DNA from: Robiginitalea sediminis
Lineage (GTDB): Bacteria > Bacteroidota > Bacteroidia > Flavobacteriales > Flavobacteriaceae
Direction: 5' to 3'
Assembly (NCBI RefSeq): GCF_002198115.1
Contig: NZ_NGNR01000003.1
Location: forward strand, 367,546-431,545
DNA length: 64,000 nucleotides
Below the pieces are notes generated by a model, which searched no databases, was not told the origin of the DNA, and was given only the letters and a program-made list of their open reading frames with translations. Shown here piece by piece: positions 15,407-23,931 of this stretch (position 1 is its first letter; each line of letters opens with the position of its first letter). The position numbers were made by a program, and so were the translations under genes.

Positions 15407-16210
15407 CTATGGTACCGTTTTTAATCCGTGTTTCCTCCAAATTTTTCCGGCTTCTGCGGATGTTAGAAATCGAAGCAAAGCCCGTGCCCCCTTCCTATCG
15501 GAACAAATTCCCCCGGTATACCGGATCTGGGAATATAACGAATCCGGCAGTTCCAGCAGCACCCGTACTTTTTCCGAGCGCCTGGCATCACTGGCGTAAA
15601 CCACCCCCAGGGGGGCTTCGCCCATTTCAACGACCATCAGGGCCGCGCGAACGTCCATGGCCGGGAGGGTTTTGCCGTGAAACCCCAACGCCTCAAGGGC
15701 CTGGGCGGCGTATTTTCCTGCGGGGACGTGTGCCGGATCTCCCATGGAGAGCATTCCATCGGACAACCACGCCTCCCAGGGGATGGAGTCACCTGTCCTT
15801 TCCGGTTGCAGGTTCCTATCGGAAGGGGTTACCAGAACAAGGGTATTGCCCGCAAAATAAGTCAGACCCGGGGGGCGGATCAGGCCCAGGCTGTCCAGGT
15901 ATTCAGACCAGGCCGGGTGGGCACTAATAAAGAGGTCAGCCCGGGCGCCATGGGCAATTTGTCTGGCGAGGGTTCCGCTGGAAGCCAGATTCAACCGGAC
16001 TTCCCTACCCGTTTGGTCCTGAAATTCGCGGCTTATTTCGCCCAGGACGTCGGTAAGGCTGGAGGCGGCAAAGACCCGGACAGCCTCGGGTTGTCTATTT
16101 CGGTTTGCGTCCCGGTTTTCCGACCGGCATCCGGCCCACACCATAGTAACCAGGGTGGCAATGGCCAGGTATAAGGAGAATCGGAAGGGCTTTAGGGGGT
16201 GCCTTTTCAT
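15407..16210 (-). CDS. modA: Molybdate-binding lipoprotein
   Basis: I start at the ATG at 16210 (MKRHPLKPFRFSLYLAIATL), giving 267 residues; the frame is open further upstream but only through the promoter. The N-terminus is a lipoprotein signal with the anchor Cys in WAGCRSEN. The ModA pattern follows: VRVFAASSLTDVLGEISREF, NLASSGTLARQIAHGARADLFISA, LVLVTPSD and GVVYASDARRS near the end. It captures molybdate or tungstate outside the inner membrane and hands it to ModB. Its promoter shares a symmetrical inverted repeat with that of the divergent response-regulator gene. Confidence 0.93.
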   Translation of the reverse strand: MKRHPLKPFRFSLYLAIATLVTMVWAGCRSENRDANRNRQPEAVRVFAASSLTDVLGEISREFQDQTGREVRLNLASSGTLARQIAHGARADLFISAHPAWSEYLDSLGLIRPPGLTYFAGNTLVLVTPSDRNLQPERTGDSIPWEAWLSDGMLSMGDPAHVPAGKYAAQALEALGFHGKTLPAMDVRAALMVVEMGEAPLGVVYASDARRSEKVRVLLELPDSLYSQIRYTGGICSDRKGARALLRFLTSAEAGKIWRKHGLKTVP

Positions 16211-16232
16211 GGGGTTGGGTCGCGCGCTTGTG

Positions 16233-16264
16233 TAAATGTAAGAAGCTTTGCCCGATCTTAACAA
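16233..16264 (-). promoter_or_regulatory. modABC promoter
   Basis: On the minus strand TTG (complement of 16262-16264) is followed after 21 bases by TACATTTA (complement of 16233-16240), close to the TTTG-N-TAnnTTTG pattern. The TTG is inside the left arm of the inverted repeat at 16261-16270. Confidence 0.6.
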
Positions 16265-16320
16265 CCCCGGCTAAGCCGGATATCCAAAAGGGTTTGGCCC
16301 GGTTATTGAACCGGGGTTGT
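16261..16320. promoter_or_regulatory. Perfect inverted repeat joining two divergent promoters
   Basis: ACAACCCCGG at 16261-16270 is perfectly repeated in reverse as CCGGGGTTGT at 16311-16320, 40 bases apart. Each arm holds the -33 TTG of one of the divergent promoters, both with 21-base spacers to their -7 boxes. Inside lies a second palindrome CCCGGTT-ATTG-AACCGGG (16298-16315). Candidate shared operator for modABC and the response regulator; the binding protein is unknown. Confidence 0.55.
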
Positions 16321-16348
16321 GTAGTTTTCCCGGAACCCCCTACCTTTG
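16317..16348 (+). promoter_or_regulatory. Response-regulator promoter
   Basis: TTG at 16317-16319, a 21-base spacer, then TACCTTTG at 16341-16348. The -7 box covers the ATG at 16346, which argues that translation starts at 16382 instead. Confidence 0.65.
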
Positions 16349-16381
16349 GAAGGGAGCCCTGAAACCCATAAAATCCATTGT

Positions 16382-17545
16382 ATGTCCAAAATACTTGTCA
16401 TAGAAGATGAAGCCGCTATCCGCAGGGTATTGGTAAAGATCCTTGCCGAAGAAAATGACGCCTACCAGGTGGAAGAAGCCGAAAACGGCCTGGAGGGGTT
16501 GGAGAAATTGAAGAAAACCGAGTACGACCTGGTATTATGCGACATCAAAATGCCCAAGATGGACGGGGTGGAGGTGCTGGAAGCTGCCGGGAAGGCGAGG
16601 CCTGAGGTGCCCTTCATCATGATTTCCGGCCACGGGGACCTGGATACCGCGGTGCAGACCATGCGGATGGGTGCTTTCGACTACATTTCCAAACCGCCGG
16701 ACCTGAACCGGTTGCTTACTACGGTCCGTAATGCCCTGGACCGGAAGGAGCTGGTTGCCGAGAACCGCATCCTCAAAAAGAAGGTGAGCAAGAATTTCGA
16801 GATGATCGGCGAAAGCAGTGAAATCCGGCAGATCAAGGAGATGATAGACAAGGTGGCAGCCACCGATGCCCGGGTACTGATTACCGGTCCCAACGGGACG
16901 GGCAAGGAATTAGTGGCCCATTGGCTGCACCAGAAAAGTGCGCGCAGCGGGGGACCCTTTGTGGAGGTCAATTGTGCCGCCATCCCTTCCGAGCTTATTG
17001 AGAGTGAACTGTTCGGCCACGTTAAGGGTGCCTTTACCTCTGCCGTGAAGGACAGGGCGGGGAAATTTGAAGCGGCCAACAAAGGCACCATCTTCCTGGA
17101 TGAAATCGGGGACATGAGCCTTTCCGCCCAGGCCAAGGTCCTGAGGGCCTTGCAGGAAAGCAAAGTGTCCCGCGTGGGCTCAGACAAGGATATCAAGGTA
17201 GACGTCCGCGTGGTAGCAGCCACCAATAAAAACCTGAAGCAGGAAATTGAGGACGGGAAGTTCCGGGAAGACCTTTACCACCGCCTTGCCGTAATCCTTA
17301 TCCAGGTACCCGCTCTGAACCAGCGGAGGGACGATATCCCCATGCTCATCGAACATTTTTCTGAAAAAATCAGCCAGGAACAGGGCGTACCCACCAAACG
17401 CTTTTCCAAGGGGGCAGTGGCTAAATTGCAAAAATATGACTGGACAGGGAACGTCCGGGAGCTGCGCAACGTGGTGGAGCGCCTTATTATATTAGGAGGG
17501 AGTGAGGTCAGCGAAAGCGACGTGGACCTGTTCGCCAGCAAATAA
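16382..17545 (+). CDS. NtrC-type sigma-54 response regulator lacking HTH
   Basis: The 387-residue product has a receiver domain at 1-120 (acid pocket Glu8-Asp9, phospho-acceptor Asp54, Lys104) and an AAA+ sigma-54 activator domain at about 140-365 with Walker A GPNGTGKE (169-176), GAFTSA (216-221) that touches sigma-54, and Walker B TIFLDEIGD (236-244). It ends SEVSESDVDLFASK right after the sensor-II region, so the Fis-type DNA-binding domain usual in this family is missing. It may act from solution or through a partner. No sensor kinase gene lies next to it. It is divergent from modA and shares a regulatory repeat with it. Confidence 0.92.
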   Translation: MSKILVIEDEAAIRRVLVKILAEENDAYQVEEAENGLEGLEKLKKTEYDLVLCDIKMPKMDGVEVLEAAGKARPEVPFIMISGHGDLDTAVQTMRMGAFDYISKPPDLNRLLTTVRNALDRKELVAENRILKKKVSKNFEMIGESSEIRQIKEMIDKVAATDARVLITGPNGTGKELVAHWLHQKSARSGGPFVEVNCAAIPSELIESELFGHVKGAFTSAVKDRAGKFEAANKGTIFLDEIGDMSLSAQAKVLRALQESKVSRVGSDKDIKVDVRVVAATNKNLKQEIEDGKFREDLYHRLAVILIQVPALNQRRDDIPMLIEHFSEKISQEQGVPTKRFSKGAVAKLQKYDWTGNVRELRNVVERLIILGGSEVSESDVDLFASK

Positions 17546-17553
17546 CCGAACCG

Positions 17554-18237
17554 TTATTCCGGGCAGCCTCCGAGGGCTTCCAGGGCATCCTCCGTAATCT
17601 CCTTGGTCCTGATATTGTAATAGCGCTTGGCCGGGCTCAGGTCTTCCCGCAGCAATTGTTTTTCGCAATGGGCGTAAATACGTTCCACAAACTCCAGGGC
17701 CTCCGGACAGGGTACATCCCGGACGACGTCCTCCAGGGAGTTGCGGTAGTTTTCCAGGGCCAAGTCTATCTTGGCCTCTATCTGGCTGCTGGTCAAAGGC
17801 TTTTTCTGCCGGGCGTCACTGGCTGTGGCAGTATTCAGCGCTAATTTCCCGCTCCCGTACTGACTTTCGTGCTGTTCGTGTTCGTCAATGGCTTCTTTAC
17901 TCGACCGGGCGTGTTCCAGGGCCTTTTGCAGCAGGATGCGGGCTCCTTCAAGGGAGCTTACACGGGTGGCCAGTTTCAGGCTCTGAAGGCTTTCCTCAAT
18001 GTTCTGGTTGGCGTGGTCGCAACCGCAATCTTCAAACTGCGATTTGGATTTTTCTATTGTGTTGAGGGCTTTATAGGCGTGGTACCGGCTGAGGTTCAGG
18101 TCGGAAGCCTCCAGGGCCTGGCGTACGTGGTTGTTCACAAAGCCTACCATGGAACCTGCGCTGATGCAGGATCTTTCCGGGGCGGCAGAGAGCAGCAGCA
18201 GGGCGCTGCCGGCAACGAGCACAAGTAGGGATTTCAT
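17554..18237 (-). CDS. Secreted helical Cys-containing protein, unknown
   Basis: The 227-residue protein has an N-terminal signal (MKSLLVLVAGSALLLLSAA) and then predicted helices throughout. Six cysteines remain after the signal: in RSCIS, DCGCDH (two), DVPCPE, AHCEKQ and GGCPE, which suggests disulfides or metal binding outside the cytoplasm. The stretch YKALNTIEKSKSQFEDCGCDHANQNIEESLQSLK resembles helical-bundle repeats. I do not recognise a family. It converges on the response-regulator gene with only eight bases between stops. A TACTTTTA box (complement of 18286-18293) is a possible promoter. Confidence 0.75.
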   Translation of the reverse strand: MKSLLVLVAGSALLLLSAAPERSCISAGSMVGFVNNHVRQALEASDLNLSRYHAYKALNTIEKSKSQFEDCGCDHANQNIEESLQSLKLATRVSSLEGARILLQKALEHARSSKEAIDEHEQHESQYGSGKLALNTATASDARQKKPLTSSQIEAKIDLALENYRNSLEDVVRDVPCPEALEFVERIYAHCEKQLLREDLSPAKRYYNIRTKEITEDALEALGGCPE

Positions 18238-18427
18238 TCGGTTTTGTTTTAAGCCCTTGCGGGTAGGGTACTGATTTGGGTAATGTAAAAGTACCTCTTA
18301 ATCCCGGGAGGCTCCATTTTTTTCGTCCTCTGTGCCCAAACCACCGACCTGTGGTCAGGGTCATAGACGAAGTGTCCTTTTTTGGCGGGGAATGGTGCAC
18401 CCGGCGAAAATATTTTATCTTCAGGGC

Positions 18428-19306
18428 ATGGATTCAATTAAGGCAAAGGATTTCAGGGCATATCCCAAAACCGACCTCTCAGCCCTTCCCACCTACGAGG
18501 ATTTCGGGCTTTCGGAAAAGGCGCTCAAGAAGCGACTCGAACATGTGCGCAAACGTCTGGGCAAGTTTCAGGATACCTTGTATGCCCATGGGAAATATGC
18601 CGTTCTGGTATGTATTCAGGGGATGGATACGGCCGGGAAAGACAGCCTTATCCGGGAGGTCTTCAAGGACTTCAATGCCCGGGGGGTCGTAGTGCATAGT
18701 TTTAAGGTTCCCACAGAGTTGGAGCGCAAACACGATTACCTTTGGCGGCATTACATTGCCCTGCCTGCCCGCGGGAAATTCGGGGTTTTTAACCGGACGC
18801 ATTACGAGAATGTGCTGGTTACCCGGGTGCACCCGGAATATATCCTGGGGGAGTACCTCCCGGATGTCCGGCAGGTTTCCGATATAGACCAGGCGTTCTG
18901 GGACCGCCGTTTTGACCAGATCAATGCCTTTGAAAAGACCCTGGCCGAGAACGGCACCCTGATTTTTAAATTTTTCCTGAATATTTCCAAAGAAGAACAA
19001 CGGCAACGGTTGCTTAGGCGGTTGGAAAAAAAGGAGAAGAACTGGAAGTTTTCCCCGGGCGATCTGGATGAGCGGGAACTCTGGGACCAATACCAGGCCT
19101 GCTACCAGGAAGCTATTTCCAAAACAACCTTCGGGCATGCCCCCTGGTATGTTATTCCCTCGGATAGCAAGCCGGCCGCGCGCTACCTTTTCGCCTCCAT
19201 TCTTTATGAGGAGCTCACCCGGTACACCGATATTGAGGAACCGGTGCTGTCTGAGGACTTGCAGGCCCGTATTTCCGAATTCAAAGCCCGCCTGGAGGCG
19301 GAGTAG
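18428..19306 (+). CDS. ppk2: Polyphosphate kinase 2 family protein
   Basis: Starting at the ATG at 18428 (MDSIKAKDFRAY), the product has 292 residues, the normal PPK2 class length; the frame upstream of this Met lacks family similarity. The Walker A-like CIQGMDTAGKDSLIREVF, the lid region SFKVPTELERKHDYLWRHY, and WKFSPGDLDERELWDQYQACYQEAI are PPK2 hallmarks. These cytoplasmic enzymes phosphorylate nucleoside mono- or diphosphates from polyphosphate, or the reverse. The usual DRSxYE stretch appears as NRTHYEN. Class and nucleotide preference cannot be settled from sequence. An M28 peptidase gene follows after 20 bases. Confidence 0.93.
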   Translation: MDSIKAKDFRAYPKTDLSALPTYEDFGLSEKALKKRLEHVRKRLGKFQDTLYAHGKYAVLVCIQGMDTAGKDSLIREVFKDFNARGVVVHSFKVPTELERKHDYLWRHYIALPARGKFGVFNRTHYENVLVTRVHPEYILGEYLPDVRQVSDIDQAFWDRRFDQINAFEKTLAENGTLIFKFFLNISKEEQRQRLLRRLEKKEKNWKFSPGDLDERELWDQYQACYQEAISKTTFGHAPWYVIPSDSKPAARYLFASILYEELTRYTDIEEPVLSEDLQARISEFKARLEAE

Positions 19307-19326
19307 TTAACATAAAACACGTAGAA

Positions 19327-20769
19327 ATGCATTTAAACCCTCTGTTTGGTATACGCTCAAAGGCAGGGACTTGGGCCCTGGCAGGCATATTTTTCCTGCT
19401 ATTGGGATATATGGCCCAGGCCCAGCAATCCGATTCACTGCTGATCCGTAGGCTCTATTCAGCAGCTTTAACTGAAGGGAAGGCTTATGGTTGGCTGGAT
19501 TACCTTTCCAACCAGATAGGGGGCAGGCTTTCCGGATCGGTACAGGCAGAACAGGCCGTGGAATATACCCGGAAAGAGCTGGAGTCCCTGGGGCTGGACC
19601 GGGTGTGGCTCCAACCGGTTATGGTCCCGAAATGGGTAAGGGGTACTACGGAATTCGCCTATATCGAAAGTGACCCGGGCAATACCAACAATGTACCCAT
19701 TTGTGCCCTTGGGGGGTCGGTGGCCACTCCGCCAGGGGGGCTCAAGGCCCAGGTGGTGGAAGTAGATGGTATAGCGGCCCTGGATTCCCTGGGCCGGGAG
19801 GCTATTGAGGGAAAAATCGTTTTTTTCAACCGCCCCATGGACCCCACCCAGATCCACACCTTCCAGGCCTATTCGGGTTGTGTGGACCAGCGGTATTCCG
19901 GTGCGGCGGAGGCTGCGCGCTATGGGGCGGCCGGGGTTATTGTGCGTTCCATGAACCTCCGCCTGGACGACTATCCCCACACCGGGTCCATGAGCTATGG
20001 CGAGCTTTCGCTGGAGGAACGAATCCCTGCAGCCGCTATCAGTACAAACGGCGCGGAGCTTCTGAGCACTACCCTGAAGCTCAACCCGGATATCCGCTTC
20101 TTTTTCCGCCAGAGTTGCCGCCAGCTGGAGGATGTGCCCTCCCACAACGTCATTGGAGAGGTCCGGGGTACGGAATTTCCTGAGAAGGTCATGGTAGTAG
20201 GCGGCCACCTGGATTCCTGGGACCTGGGCGACGGGTCCCACGACGACGGGGCAGGATGCGTACAGAGTATGGAAGCCCTGAGGTTGTTGCTAAGCCAGGG
20301 TTACCGCCCCAGGCATACCATCCGCGTGGTCCTGTTTATGAATGAGGAAAACGGACTCAGGGGAGGCAGGGCGTATGCGGCCGAGGCCCAGAGGAAAGGG
20401 GAGGAGCATATTTTTGCTCTCGAGAGCGATGCCGGTGGTTTTACCCCCAGGGGGTTTTCCTTTGATTGTTCCGATGCGGCCTTCGAGCATATCCAGTCCT
20501 GGAAACCGCTGTTTGAGCCTTACCTGGTGCACCAGTTCACCAGGGGCGGGGGCGGTGCCGATATTGGCCCGCTTAAACCCCAGGGCCCTATTCTGGCCGG
20601 TCTGCGACCGGATTCCCAGCGGTATTTCGATTACCACCATGCCGAAAACGATACCTTCTCGGCCGTTAATAAGCGGGAGTTGGAGCTGGGTGCGGCCACG
20701 ATGGCGGCCCTGCTCTACCTGGTCGATTCCCAGGTCGGGGCATTGACAGACCGGGAGGAGGGTCGCTAG
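19327..20769 (+). CDS. Secreted M28-family zinc aminopeptidase
   Basis: The 480-residue protein has a signal peptide ending near [11 protein letters not shown]-type insert lies around residues 110-240 ([15 protein letters not shown]). The M28 metal ligands follow: [20 protein letters not shown] (His, Asp), FMNEENG (Glu general base and ligand), LESDAGG (Asp) and DYHHAEND (His). It should release N-terminal amino acids from peptides in the periplasm or outside the cell, close to the carboxypeptidase Q group. It follows ppk2 closely and probably shares its transcript. Confidence 0.93.
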   Translation: MHLNPLFGIRSKAGTWALAGIFFLLLGYMAQAQQSDSLLIRRLYSAALTEGKAYGWLDYLSNQIGGRLSGSVQAEQAVEYTRKELESLGLDRVWLQPVMVPKWVRGTTEFAYIESDPGNTNNVPICALGGSVATPPGGLKAQVVEVDGIAALDSLGREAIEGKIVFFNRPMDPTQIHTFQAYSGCVDQRYSGAAEAARYGAAGVIVRSMNLRLDDYPHTGSMSYGELSLEERIPAAAISTNGAELLSTTLKLNPDIRFFFRQSCRQLEDVPSHNVIGEVRGTEFPEKVMVVGGHLDSWDLGDGSHDDGAGCVQSMEALRLLLSQGYRPRHTIRVVLFMNEENGLRGGRAYAAEAQRKGEEHIFALESDAGGFTPRGFSFDCSDAAFEHIQSWKPLFEPYLVHQFTRGGGGADIGPLKPQGPILAGLRPDSQRYFDYHHAENDTFSAVNKRELELGAATMAALLYLVDSQVGALTDREEGR

Positions 20770-20790
20770 GCCCGGTCGTTATATATTCCG

Positions 20791-20798
20791 TATCTTTG
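20791..20798 (+). promoter_or_regulatory. -7 box of the immunophilin gene
   Basis: TATCTTTG fits TAnnTTTG. It overlaps the ATG at 20796, which supports the downstream start at 20817. No clear -33 element. Confidence 0.5.
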
Positions 20799-20816
20799 GC
20801 GCCTAAAACCAAGCAG

Positions 20817-21743
20817 ATGCAAGAAGGGATTTACGCCAAATTCAACACCAGCAGGGGAGAGATCCTCGTAAAACTCACTCACGATAAAACCCCGGGAACC
20901 GTGGGGAATTTTGTAGGCCTTGCCGAGGGCGGCCTGCCCAAGGGCAAAGCGGGTACCCCGTACTACAACGGCCTGAAGTTCCACCGTGTCATCCCCGATT
21001 TTATGATCCAGGGCGGATGCCCCCTGGGGACCGGTACGGGAGACCCGGGATATAAGTTCGACGACGAGTTCCATCCGGACCTCCGCCACAATGAACCGGG
21101 GGTTCTCTCCATGGCCAATGCAGGGCCCGGTACTAACGGGAGCCAGTTCTTTATTACCCATGTACCCACCCCCTGGCTCGATGGGAAGCATACCGTTTTC
21201 GGACATGTGGCCCAGGGTCAGGAAGTAGTAGATGCCATCGCCCAGGGCGATGCCATTGAATCCGTGGAGATCGTGCGGGTAGGTGCCGAGGCCGAGGCCT
21301 GGGATGCCGTTCGGGCCTTCGAGGACTTCGTTTCCTCCGGGGATGCCCGCAAGGAAAAGGCCAAGGCAGACATGCTGGCCCAAATGGAAGAAAAAGCCAA
21401 GGGCTTTGAAAAGACCCCCAGCGGGCTGCGCTATAAAATCCTCGAATCCGGGAACGGGGCCAAACCCAAACGCGGCGACCGGGTGGCAGTGCATTACGAA
21501 GGGGCCCTTTTGGATGGCACCTTATTCGATAGTTCGGTGCAGCGCGGGCAACCTATTGAGTTCCTTCTGGGAGAGGGGCAGGTTATCCCAGGTTGGGATG
21601 AAGGCATTGCCCTGCTTTCGGTAGGGGACAAAGCCCGTTTGCTGATCCCATCGGACCTCGCATACGGGTCTCGCGGAGCCGGCGGTGTGATTCCCCCGGA
21701 TGCCCCGTTACTCTTCGATGTCTCCCTGGAAGGGATATCCTAA
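20817..21743 (+). CDS. Cyclophilin-FKBP fusion peptidyl-prolyl isomerase
   Basis: A single 308-residue chain joins two unrelated prolyl isomerases. Residues 1-155 are a cyclophilin ([13 protein letters not shown] with catalytic Arg57; [16 protein letters not shown]). A charged helical linker (about 158-197) leads to an FKBP domain at 198-308 ([44 protein letters not shown]). No signal peptide is seen, so it acts in the cytoplasm. This matches the dual-family immunophilins (CFBP order) reported in Flavobacterium and relatives. The start at 20817 is chosen because the upstream ATG lies in the promoter. It ends at a strong terminator. Confidence 0.93.
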   Translation: MQEGIYAKFNTSRGEILVKLTHDKTPGTVGNFVGLAEGGLPKGKAGTPYYNGLKFHRVIPDFMIQGGCPLGTGTGDPGYKFDDEFHPDLRHNEPGVLSMANAGPGTNGSQFFITHVPTPWLDGKHTVFGHVAQGQEVVDAIAQGDAIESVEIVRVGAEAEAWDAVRAFEDFVSSGDARKEKAKADMLAQMEEKAKGFEKTPSGLRYKILESGNGAKPKRGDRVAVHYEGALLDGTLFDSSVQRGQPIEFLLGEGQVIPGWDEGIALLSVGDKARLLIPSDLAYGSRGAGGVIPPDAPLLFDVSLEGIS

Positions 21744-21747
21744 AACA

Positions 21748-21777
21748 AAAAACCCCCGGCGCCTGCCGGGGGTTTTT
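21748..21777. terminator. Bidirectional terminator
   Basis: Thirteen-bp stem (AAAAACCCCCGGC with its complement) and loop GCCT, with T-runs on both strands. It separates the immunophilin gene from the convergent cold-shock gene. Confidence 0.9.
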
Positions 21778-21795
21778 ATTTAGAAAGGGAAGGGT

Positions 21796-21990
21796 CTATT
21801 CAACGACACGTACCTCCACGGCATTCATGCCTTTCTTTCCGCGTTGCAGCTCAAATTCTACAACATCACCTTCGCGGATCTCATCGATTAGGCCGGAGAC
21901 GTGTACAAAATGGTCTTTGTCTGAACCGTCTTCTGTAATGAAACCGTATCCTTTGGATTCATTAAAGAATTTTACTGTTCCTGAACTCAT
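21796..21990 (-). CDS. Cold shock domain protein
   Basis: The 64-residue protein is a single cold-shock OB fold. RNP1 reads KGYGFITED and RNP2 HFVHVSGL. Such proteins bind single-stranded RNA and DNA and melt RNA structure. The RNP2 His-Phe-Val-His is the usual form. The 90-base region upstream is AT-rich; TACCTTCG near 22022-22029 (complement) is a weak -7 candidate, giving a leader of only about 25 bases, much shorter than the thermosensing leader of E. coli cspA. Confidence 0.95.
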   Translation of the reverse strand: MSSGTVKFFNESKGYGFITEDGSDKDHFVHVSGLIDEIREGDVVEFELQRGKKGMNAVEVRVVE

Positions 21991-22080
21991 AAAATAAAAG
22001 ATATAAAATTAAAGTGCGAAGGTATGGGGAATAAATGGAGTAGACACTATTCTTTTCGAAAACTTTTGAAAATAAGTGGT

Positions 22081-22719
22081 TTAGGCCGTAGGGTCCGGGG
22101 TTAGACGGAGGTATGGCCGGAGTTCTTCCACCTGGTCGCCGAAGAGGGTTCGGGCCTCCGGGGTAGGGATAGACGGGCTAACCACCACTTTCTGCCCCTG
22201 CTCCCAGTTGGCGGGGGTGGCTACCTTGTGGTAGGCCGTGAGCTGCAGGGAATCGATCACCCGCAGAAGCTCGTAGAAATTACGCCCGGTGGAGGCAGGG
22301 TAGGTCAGGATCAGTTTTATTTTCCGGTCCGGCCCAATGATAAAGACTGAGCGCACCGTAAGGGTGTCGTTGGCATTGGGGTGAATCATATCATACAGGT
22401 CCGAAACCTGGCGGTCCGCATCGGCAATGATGGGAAAGTTTACCTCCACCTTCTGGGTATCTGCGATATCCTTCAACCACTCCTGGTGCGAATCCAGTGG
22501 GTCTACACTCAGGGCAATCATCCGCACCTTGCGCCTGTCAAACTCCTGCTTAAACTTGGCTGCCGTCCCAAGTTCTGTGGTGCATACGGGCGTAAAATCG
22601 GCGGGATGCGAAAAAAGGATGCCCCAGTGGTCCCCCAGGTAGTCATAGAGCGTAAGGGTGCCCTGGGTGGTTGCTGCCGTAAAATTGGGAGCCGTATCCC
22701 CCAGTCTTAGATGTGCCAT
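22081..22719 (-). CDS. Peroxiredoxin, Prx6 (1-Cys) type
   Basis: The 212-residue cytoplasmic enzyme has the peroxidatic cysteine Cys46 in SHPADFTPVCTTELG. The C-terminal region beyond about residue 150 (STGRNFYELLRVIDSLQLT and the GQKVVVSPSIPTPEARTLFG arm) is the Prx6-specific extension. No second conserved cysteine is visible, so it is a 1-Cys enzyme that reduces hydrogen peroxide and organic peroxides with an external thiol. TACTTTTA (complement of 22745-22752) may be its -7 box. It is divergent from a DinB-family gene. Confidence 0.95.
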   Translation of the reverse strand: MAHLRLGDTAPNFTAATTQGTLTLYDYLGDHWGILFSHPADFTPVCTTELGTAAKFKQEFDRRKVRMIALSVDPLDSHQEWLKDIADTQKVEVNFPIIADADRQVSDLYDMIHPNANDTLTVRSVFIIGPDRKIKLILTYPASTGRNFYELLRVIDSLQLTAYHKVATPANWEQGQKVVVSPSIPTPEARTLFGDQVEELRPYLRLTPDPTA

Positions 22720-22821
22720 AGGAATAAATATTATAGTTAGCCTATAAAAGTAGTAGAATAATAATTTAATCCCTTTGGTGCCGGGTTAAAATTCTATTAA
22801 TTTTACAGGAAAGCCCTTCCC

Positions 22822-23364
22822 ATGAACGATGCATCTTCAGAGCGCCTCCGCTACCCCATAGGCCATTTCCATAAACCCGAATCCATATCCGACAGGAAAC
22901 TCCAGGACTGGATTGCGGAGTTGGAAGCCCTACCCACCCGCCTGCGTGACCTGGCCGCCCAACTGAGCGAATCCCAGCTGGATACGCCATACCGCCCTGG
23001 GGGCTGGACCGTTCGCCAGGTCATCCACCATCTCTCGGATAGCCACCACCATAGTTATACCCGTTTTAAATGGGCTTTAACCGAAGATCAACCTGTAATC
23101 AAGGCGTACCTGCAGGACGGCTGGGCAGACCTTTTCGATGCCCGCACGGCCCCTGTGTCGCTTTCCCTGGACCACTTACAGGCCGTACATGCCAAATTGG
23201 TGTATCTCCTTCGGGGGCTATCCCGGGCCGAATTAAAGCGGGCCTTTGTCCATCCGGAGACGGGGAGCGTTACCACTCTGGAGGAGAATGTAGGCCGCTA
23301 TGCCTGGCACAGCAACCACCACCTTGCCCATATTTCGGGCCTATTGGAGCGGATGGGCTGGTAG
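22822..23364 (+). CDS. DinB/YfiT-family metal-dependent protein
   Basis: The 180-residue four-helix protein follows the YfiT/BstA layout: YPIGHFHKPE at the start, GGWTVRQVIHHLSDSHHHSYTRFKWAL with metal-type histidines at 69-77, and AWHSNHHLAHISGLLERMGW at the end supplying further His ligands. In Bacillus this group includes bacillithiol S-transferases; in Bacteroidota, annotation as putative metal-dependent hydrolase is common. The thiol used here cannot be told from the window. AGGA about 15 bases before the ATG is a weak ribosome site. The last 24 bases overlap the end of the opposite GNAT gene. Confidence 0.87.
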   Translation: MNDASSERLRYPIGHFHKPESISDRKLQDWIAELEALPTRLRDLAAQLSESQLDTPYRPGGWTVRQVIHHLSDSHHHSYTRFKWALTEDQPVIKAYLQDGWADLFDARTAPVSLSLDHLQAVHAKLVYLLRGLSRAELKRAFVHPETGSVTTLEENVGRYAWHSNHHLAHISGLLERMGW

Positions 23365-23931
23365 GGTTACCGGCCTTGCCAGTACCCACATGCCTTTTTC
23401 CCCGGGCAACACCTCGGGGTAGGGGACCTGGGTTTCACCCAGGATTCGGAACCCCCACTTCTGGTAGAAGGACAGGGCCGGGCCCTTTTTCATCGCCTCC
23501 AGCCAAAGGCAATCTGCCCCGGTCTCCCGGGCATATGCCAGGATACCCCGCATCAGCGCACTGCCCAGGCCCTTGCCTGTGTGGGCTTTCCTGAAGTATA
23601 TTTTTTCTATAAACAGCGGGTTCTGGCCCGGAAGGCCTTTACGCGTTTTACTCAGGACCCATTTGCAGATGCCCGTGGGGGTACCCTCTGAGAGCAGCAG
23701 GTACAGGCGGGTGTCCCCCTGCTCCAGGTCATGGCGCAGTACTTCTGAATTGAAATTCCGGGAGATGTAAGGGGCAGGGTCTCCCCCGGGCCACAGGTGG
23801 CAATAGTGGTCCCGGTAAGCCTGCTGCCCGGTTAAGAGGTAGTCATTGCCCTTCTCGCGGGTAACCGGGACCCATTCCAGGGGTTGGGGCTCCAGGCTCT
23901 GGCCGGTATCGATCAGCTTCCCGGTTTCCAT
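23341..23931 (-). CDS. GNAT-family N-acetyltransferase
   Basis: The 196-residue product has the GNAT core: a beta strand pair DTRLYLLLSEGTPTGICKWVL, then the acetyl-CoA-binding motif A IYFRKAHTGKGLGSALMRGILAYARE (R/Q-x-x-G-x-G/A) and motif B CLWLEAMKKGPALSFYQKWGFRILGE. The acceptor is unknown. Its start lies 19 bases inside the end of the redoxin gene upstream on the same strand, suggesting coupling, and its end overlaps the DinB gene tail on the other strand. Confidence 0.88.
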   Translation of the reverse strand: METGKLIDTGQSLEPQPLEWVPVTREKGNDYLLTGQQAYRDHYCHLWPGGDPAPYISRNFNSEVLRHDLEQGDTRLYLLLSEGTPTGICKWVLSKTRKGLPGQNPLFIEKIYFRKAHTGKGLGSALMRGILAYARETGADCLWLEAMKKGPALSFYQKWGFRILGETQVPYPEVLPGEKGMWVLARPVTLPAHPLQ

